Below are positions 58,471-64,000 of a stretch of DNA of 64,000 nucleotides, piece after piece. Below the pieces are notes generated by a model that saw only the letters and a program-made list of their open reading frames with translations, was not told where the DNA came from and made no database searches. Numbering within the stretch: the first letter of the stretch is position 1; every line of letters begins with the position of its first letter. This stretch comes from Seriola aureovittata (lineage: Eukaryota > Chordata > Actinopteri > Carangiformes > Carangidae): the NCBI RefSeq assembly GCF_021018895.1, contig NC_079364.1, positions 11,425,885-11,489,884 of the forward strand, written 5' to 3'. Both the position numbers and the translations under genes were made by a program.

Positions 58471-61400
58471 GTCGTGATCTGGACTGATCCCATTGCAAGA
58501 TGGTCTCTCGTTTTGTTTGTCAGCAGGTTGCCACCAGGGGGGGAAACACCGACTGACCAATCGTTCCGTGATCCCAAAAGGCATCTGATCTGAATATGTA
58601 ATTTTGGTGGTAAAGCGGATATGCAGGTACAAAATTAACTGTTCCTCATTAATTAAATTCAAGTGCATATTGGATGTTTAGGGGTAGGCATAATTAAGGA
58701 AGCAAAATCTACTTAAAGTCATGCAAGTTAAATAAGTGCAATTAAAGCAAAGGAATTAATGTATTGATCTGAATCCTCATTTGTTGTAAGACCGTCAGTG
58801 TATGAGCATAACATTGGGTCTACACTGTGCTTCAGATTCCCTTAACCTCTGAAAACTAATGATCATTCTTCTGATGAGTGATACAATATGTTACCCAGCG
58901 ACTTAGAACATCAGCAACTGTTTGCCAATATTTAACGGTTTTGATGACAAAGATCTTTTTGGTAAGCATGACAGATAGTCATACCATACCCCTCTTCGTG
59001 GTCAGAAAGTAGAGGCATGAGCGCAAAGCACTGTTTCACTGCTCTACCATTTTTGTTACATGCACAACATCCATGCCTTTTTGTCCATTCCCTGTCTTGC
59101 TTTTTTATTCAGAGTAAAGATACTTCTTGTTCCCTCAACGCATGTGCTTGCCTCGTCACGGCTGACTCATTCAATTATCTGACTCACCAAGCCACTCAGT
59201 CTCCAACTGTGCTCAGGGCTGCATGTGGGCCAATTTCTACACACACTATTTATATATATCTAGACCAATATATCAACGTGCATATCTTTATATTTCTCTA
59301 TATATCTGCTGTGTTTATATATATATGCACACACTGTATAAATATATATACAGTATAAAGATGCAGTATATAGTCCAAAATCCCTCCTCCTTTTGTGTGA
59401 TGATTTGTGTAAACAAGGCATCTGTCGCTGTTGCCAAAAATAGAGCGATGATGCCCACTACACCCCGCTGTACCGAGACAAACTTGCATGTACATTTAAA
59501 TCCAGAGACTTGCATGTGCAAAGACACAAGGACGCGCAACCTGTGATGCCATTTTTAGCATAATGTCAAGCTGTCCTGCCTGATGGCAACTCTCAGTGTC
59601 GAACTGGAGGTGAAGGAGGTGAGCCGTTTTGTTGAAATCATTATCGTGGCTATTCCATTTTACTAAGTGCGGTCATGACCACGGGGATCTTCAGATGTTA
59701 AAAATGTCTCGAAATTAAACCCGGTGTCAAGTCCTATCGTGAGAGCATCAAGCTGATGTCAGACTTTTTCTAAAGCTTTTACTTTTCAGCCATTAACATG
59801 ATGATCAAAGTAGCAGAATAAAGACTATTGGATGTTAGATTGGCTTCTACTCTGTCCCAGCACAATGGAGCAGAACTGAGTTATAGCTCTGTTACTCAAG
59901 TCAGCAGTACTGGGTGAAAAGGATAGCAGCTTTCTCAGTGTCCTTCAGCTGTTACTTATTGTTCTTTTTATCTTCATGGACAAACTGTTTGCTGGCTGAT
60001 GAATTACAACAGTACTATAGAGTCCAGTATGTGGATGTTAACTTGAATGTACTGACTGACTGTAAAGACTAAATATTTGAAGACACAGAATAACTAATGT
60101 TGTGCTTAGCTGTTAATTTCTATTTGATGAATCTTAACCATCATGCATCGGGCTGAAAAACAAAGAGCCAGCTCGCCACTCTTTTTACAAATTTTTACCA
60201 GACTGATGAAAGCATATTCATGCTATGTAACAAAGGCTCAGTGAATAAATAAGTCACACATACAGTTCTCTACACACTTCACTTTCAAGAGTTCCCTCTT
60301 ATTTTATTAATTCTCACCCTCTGCTGCTACCCTCATGAGGATGATATACGACTAAGGGATTGGCCCGATGAAACACGAGATTGTGCGCCACTGTCTGTAA
60401 TTAACATGAGCAGGTACACACAGAAAGCCCACAGATCTGACAGTATTCCCCTTGAATGGGCTGAGAGGGCCCAGGGACACCATTACCCTAACTGATGAGG
60501 GCTATTTCTCATTCCTGGCCAGTCACTTCACAGCCATTAGTGTGTGCATTATCGACCTGTGGAGAGGTCTTTGTGCTCACGGGGAAACACCTGCAGGTCA
60601 AATCAAAGCCCCACCCCAGCCCCCTCCCCCACCCCTCCACGGTCCTCTCTTCCCCTCATCAGCAGGCATGAGATCAGGCAGAGAGAATAAGAGGTATGTT
60701 CTCCGTGTGGGAGATGGAGCCACAAAAAAAAAAGAGAGCCAGATAGTGAATGTGTGCAATGTAATATATGGAGTGTGGGTGTGAATAGATGTACAGTACG
60801 CATTCAAGTGCATGGCACAAGTAAAAGGGGAGAAAGGCTAGAGCAAGAACGATGGAGGAGGTAACACACTTAACCTCCACTATTTAATGGAGAATTTCCT
60901 CTCTTCAAATTACTAATAGTCATACAGTAGGATGTAATTGTAGAGAGCTAAATGAAATGTGACATTTACTATGCAAAATGAACCAGGCTTTACCCAGACA
61001 TGAAGGTTTTTTTTTGTGTTATCACAATCAATTCAGTTATCTGCTTAAAGGCTAAGGCTGACCGTATTCATTATTTTTTTTATTGTTAACAAATCCCATG
61101 AAAACTGCATCCATCTCTACAGACTTACTGACTTCCCTTCCCTTAAATCGTCTTGCTCTGAGCCTCAAACGCATTTGTTTTTACTGAAGACATGAATCTT
61201 TAAAATGATTTCTAAAAGGCTAAATAATTTCCAAAAACAACTGGGCACTTTTAGCAAACTACTCAAACAAGAACAAATTTGTCAAGGACTATTTTCAGTC
61301 GTGGATGTGTATGGGTGTTCTAGTGAATTTTTACAGCAGCAGGAGGGTGTGTTCAGGCTTGATTCAAAATGAACATGCGTTTATCGTAATGAAGGGACAT

Positions 61401-62308
61401 TAATGTGTTTTTAATAGTTTTTGGCCAGTAATGGAGGTCTGTGGCGCAGAGGAAAAAGATACATCAGACTTCGGCTCCATGGGCAATTATTGTTAGTGGC
61501 ATCAGTTCATTGTTGTTGCTATTGCTGATAGTGAGAAAAATATAGATATACATTTACAGACATCTCTTTAAACATCTCTTCCAATCATTTTGGATTTTGC
61601 ACAAGTTAATCTAGTCCAATTTAGGTGAGATATAATGTGATTACATCCCATGATCAGTATCAACCTGTAGAGTTTCTGGACCATTACTTTTATATTAATT
61701 CAATTCATCTTGTCTATTACGTACCAAATTCTTCATATTTTTCCTTTTTTTCTTTATTTTCTCTGCACTCGTCAGCTGAGGCAAACTGTTGAGGCTGAGA
61801 GGGTGACTAGCTGTCATTTAACATAAGTTGCCCTCTGTACACACAGTCAACTTGCCTCCTCTGGTGTGGCCCCATCTCCTTCGCCACTGTCATTCCAACT
61901 GACAAGCGACCTAAAAACTCACCTTGGAACTGCTCACATCGCCCTGTTTAGACAAGTGTCAAGGAGGCCACCCGACGCTCGCAAAAATTCCTGACAAGAG
62001 ACACTGTGCGCAATTTTCAACAGCTCCGAGCTGTTTGTCTTAACAACCCCTGGGAGCCACTTCGATAGATTCAAGTTCTCTTCAGCTAAGTACATTGGCA
62101 GAGGGTTGCAGTTAATCTCATGACTGATGTATCTTCTCAGCCGCTGGTCAGAGCAGCATCAACGGTCAGCACACAGAGGAAAGTGTTCATCTGTTATTCA
62201 AATCGTGGAGCTTCAGACCTGTGAATGCGTTCTATTCTCTGCCTTATAGATGCATTGAGTATATTTAAACATGAAATGAATGTTAGTCTTTTCAGCGTCT
62301 GATGTTCA

Positions 62309-62310
<2 letters not shown>
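58471..62310. other. Non-coding DNA, complex and largely unique
   Basis: No gene is recognised. A TATA-rich stretch lies near 59248-59352. C-rich sequence lies near 60605-60645. The blocks near 60320-60480 and 61780-62170 are complex, less AT-rich and non-repetitive, and would be worth aligning to other fish. The 110-codon frame at 60452-60784 has a proline run from the C-rich tract and no recognised domain. Confidence 0.5.
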
Positions 62311-62371
<61 letters not shown>

Positions 62372-62380
62372 GTGTGTGTG
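62311..62380. repeat. Compound (TG)n(TA)n(TG)n microsatellite
   Basis: A TG run at 62311-62350 passes into a TA run to about 62371 and back to TG to 62380. The whole tract alternates pyrimidine and purine. Confidence 0.98.
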
Positions 62381-64000
62381 GTTTGTGACAGAGACCACGT
62401 GAATATTCACATAACTTCAAAGCCAACTTCTCATTGCCATGTTAAGCTGCTAACTGCTTTGAAGGGAAAGAGCTAATGTAGCTGTAGCCACGTGTGAGTG
62501 AGTGAGAGAGTGTGTGTGTGTGTGTTTTCCTCTATGTAGGAATCCAGAGGAGAGAACTGTCCTTCAGTCAATCCACACTGAACCCCTATTCAGCCGTTGT
62601 TCACCCTCATCATGATTATATTCTAATACACATGAATTAATCTTAACTGTACACATTTCCACCTGTCCTCCTTTCTTGTTGTACTTAGCACCAGTAGGAG
62701 CAAAGACATGTGTTAGCCCTTGTTACAGGCCTAGTATCTATTCTCTGTGCGAGCAGATCAAAGCATTAATACTAGACAGGTAGGAGACCTGAATGAAATG
62801 CTAATGCTAATCCTATTAACATTCCAGGCATGCCGAGTGGCTTGCTAATGGCTGCCACTATGGGTTGGATGGGAGTCATCTTATTTAGGGAGATCGAAGT
62901 GAAGGCATTCATCAGAGCGTTGATATCATCACACATTATATGAACAGCTGCATATATTTTTCATAGGGTTGACATTGTAGGGAGATGCAAGTGTGGCGCC
63001 ACATAAATCAAACTGACAATACAATGGACCTGAAATGGATCAGGGTAAGACAAAGAGGATGCAAGAAGTAGCATGCATATTCCCTTGCACTCGCACACGC
63101 ACACACACACTGTCTCTTTTCTCTTTTGAAAGCTAAATGCAAATGTTCCGCTTCTTCCATGGTTCATTTATCCAGTATGTAATTAGTCTATTCTATTTCA
63201 TAAATCAATGACTAAAGAATCTTCTACTGGTCTTTGACAACCTTGTTTCACAGAAATTAAAGTTTTATGACCTTGCAGTGGTGGGGGGGGGATAAATGAT
63301 ACATTTTCAGTGTTACCGGGGTTAATGTCAGAATAAATATTCAGTTTAATAATCCTAATTTTGCTGACTGTGCTGCATGATACTTTTAAAGTAATGGAAG
63401 TGCCTTTTAACTATAAGGCAGAAAAAAGGCTACCACACTGACATCTCCGTCACTGCCTCTTTTTTTTTTAATTATGAGGAATGTTTTCTAGACATGATAT
63501 ACATTGTTTGATTTTCGTCTGGATTTACCTTGTGTTGGACATCCTTTGCTGTAATTAACAAAACCTTCATAGCATGAAAGAAGCAGCAAAAAGTTGAAAA
63601 TGCATAGGCTATCTTTACCAGACAGGACCTACACTGCAGCACGTCCTCAATCTACATTTACAAAAGACCTGACAAACCACCCAGGCGCCAAAACTTCTCA
63701 GTTGGTGCTGGCAAGGGCTTCCTAATCAATTATATTTCCAATGTTGTAACCTTTTAATTTTAAAGGCAAATTCAGAACGAATGAACTTCAAAAACAAAAG
63801 CAGAGCTTAGGGAAATTTAAATCAGGCGTTTCAGACTAATTATGCCTTTTTGTATAATTCATGCAAGTGAGGTAAAAGGTTATGCTTAATTATTCACTTA
63901 CACATCTTAAGTGTTAAGAAAAAAGAGCTGTTCAGCTGTCAGATGAAGTTTGGCAATAAATGGTGGTTTATACCTGCACAGACATATACATGCCTAAAGT
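62381..64000. other. Non-coding DNA with candidate conserved blocks
   Basis: No gene is recognised. Short TG/GA repeats lie at 62494-62525 and a CA run at about 63096-63110. A G-run lies at 63282-63291. Complex sequence at 62780-63050 and 63640-63930 is treated separately. Confidence 0.5.
63640..63930. promoter_or_regulatory. Candidate conserved non-coding element, homeodomain-core rich
   Basis: About 290 bp of complex, non-repetitive sequence contains TAATCAATTATA near 63724, CTTTTAATTTTAAAGG near 63751, GACTAATTATGCC near 63834 and GCTTAATTATTCAC near 63884. It also contains AGGCAAATTCAGAACGAATG. The density and spacing resemble vertebrate developmental enhancers. There is no direct evidence of conservation or activity. 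Confidence 0.25.

Noticed and set aside
58198..58668. Opposing 131- and 152-codon frames
   Set aside because: Both lie across a dispersed repeat whose sister copy at 44.5-44.8 kb does not keep either frame.
1..64000. tRNA, rRNA and tRNA-derived SINE heads
   Set aside because: I looked for GGTTCGA-type B boxes and known fish SINE heads. The only near match, at about 50107, lies inside the Tc1-like element.

Overview
The window looks like nuclear DNA of a teleost fish, probably a percomorph. It is AT-rich and gene-poor, with many (CA)n, (AT)n and (GATA)n microsatellites. It carries several transposon types typical of fish genomes: Tc1-like elements with the CACTCACCGG terminus, hAT-type elements, a TTAA-flanked miniature element and an L2-like 3' tail. 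I recognise no complete host gene, no host coding exon, no tRNA, no rRNA and no known microRNA. The window is best read as intergenic DNA or the inside of a very large intron. Nothing in it resembles a prokaryotic operon, a CRISPR array or a defence system.

Layout. From 1 to 15.1 kb the sequence is mostly unique non-coding DNA, with simple repeats, pyrimidine-rich tracts, one old dispersed repeat (about 5.1 kb) and two clusters of TAATTA-type motifs (6.9 and 7.5 kb). At 15.2-15.43 kb there is a promoter-like patch with an ETS site, a perfect CRE and a good splice donor. At 16.7-18.2 kb lies a decayed Tc1-like transposon interrupted by about 400 bp of foreign DNA. From 18.2 to 24 kb there are simple repeats, including an (AT) tract of more than 100 bp and a (CA) tract of about 42 units. 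At 24.06 kb there is a perfect 21-bp-arm palindrome, and at 24.75-25.2 kb a TTAA-flanked miniature element. From 25.2 to 36.4 kb the DNA is mostly unique, with a GATA microsatellite and a few weak repeats.

The stretch from 36.5 to 50.5 kb is the most transposon-rich. It holds a minus-strand remnant of a TTF-type zinc-finger (hAT-related) gene with a CpG- and ETS-bearing patch upstream; an 800-bp hAT-type miniature element with an 8-bp target duplication; a nested pair of repeats at 45.4-46.1 kb; a CpG-retaining patch at 47.5-47.8 kb; an open fragment of a ZBED-like hAT transposase at 49.2-49.7 kb; and, directly after it, an internally deleted Tc1-like element. From 50.5 to 64 kb there are an L2-like tail, a 640-bp element with long inverted ends, second copies of two repeats seen earlier in the window, a compound TG/TA tract, and candidate conserved non-coding blocks near the right edge.

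No set of genes here can be said to work together. All recognisable coding matter is transposon-derived and all of it is damaged. The items most worth testing are the hAT transposase open frame, the TTF-finger remnant with its promoter-like flank, the CRE/ETS patch at 15.3 kb and the perfect palindrome at 24.06 kb. Repeat family assignments rest on remembered family sequence, terminal structure and target duplications, not on a database search.
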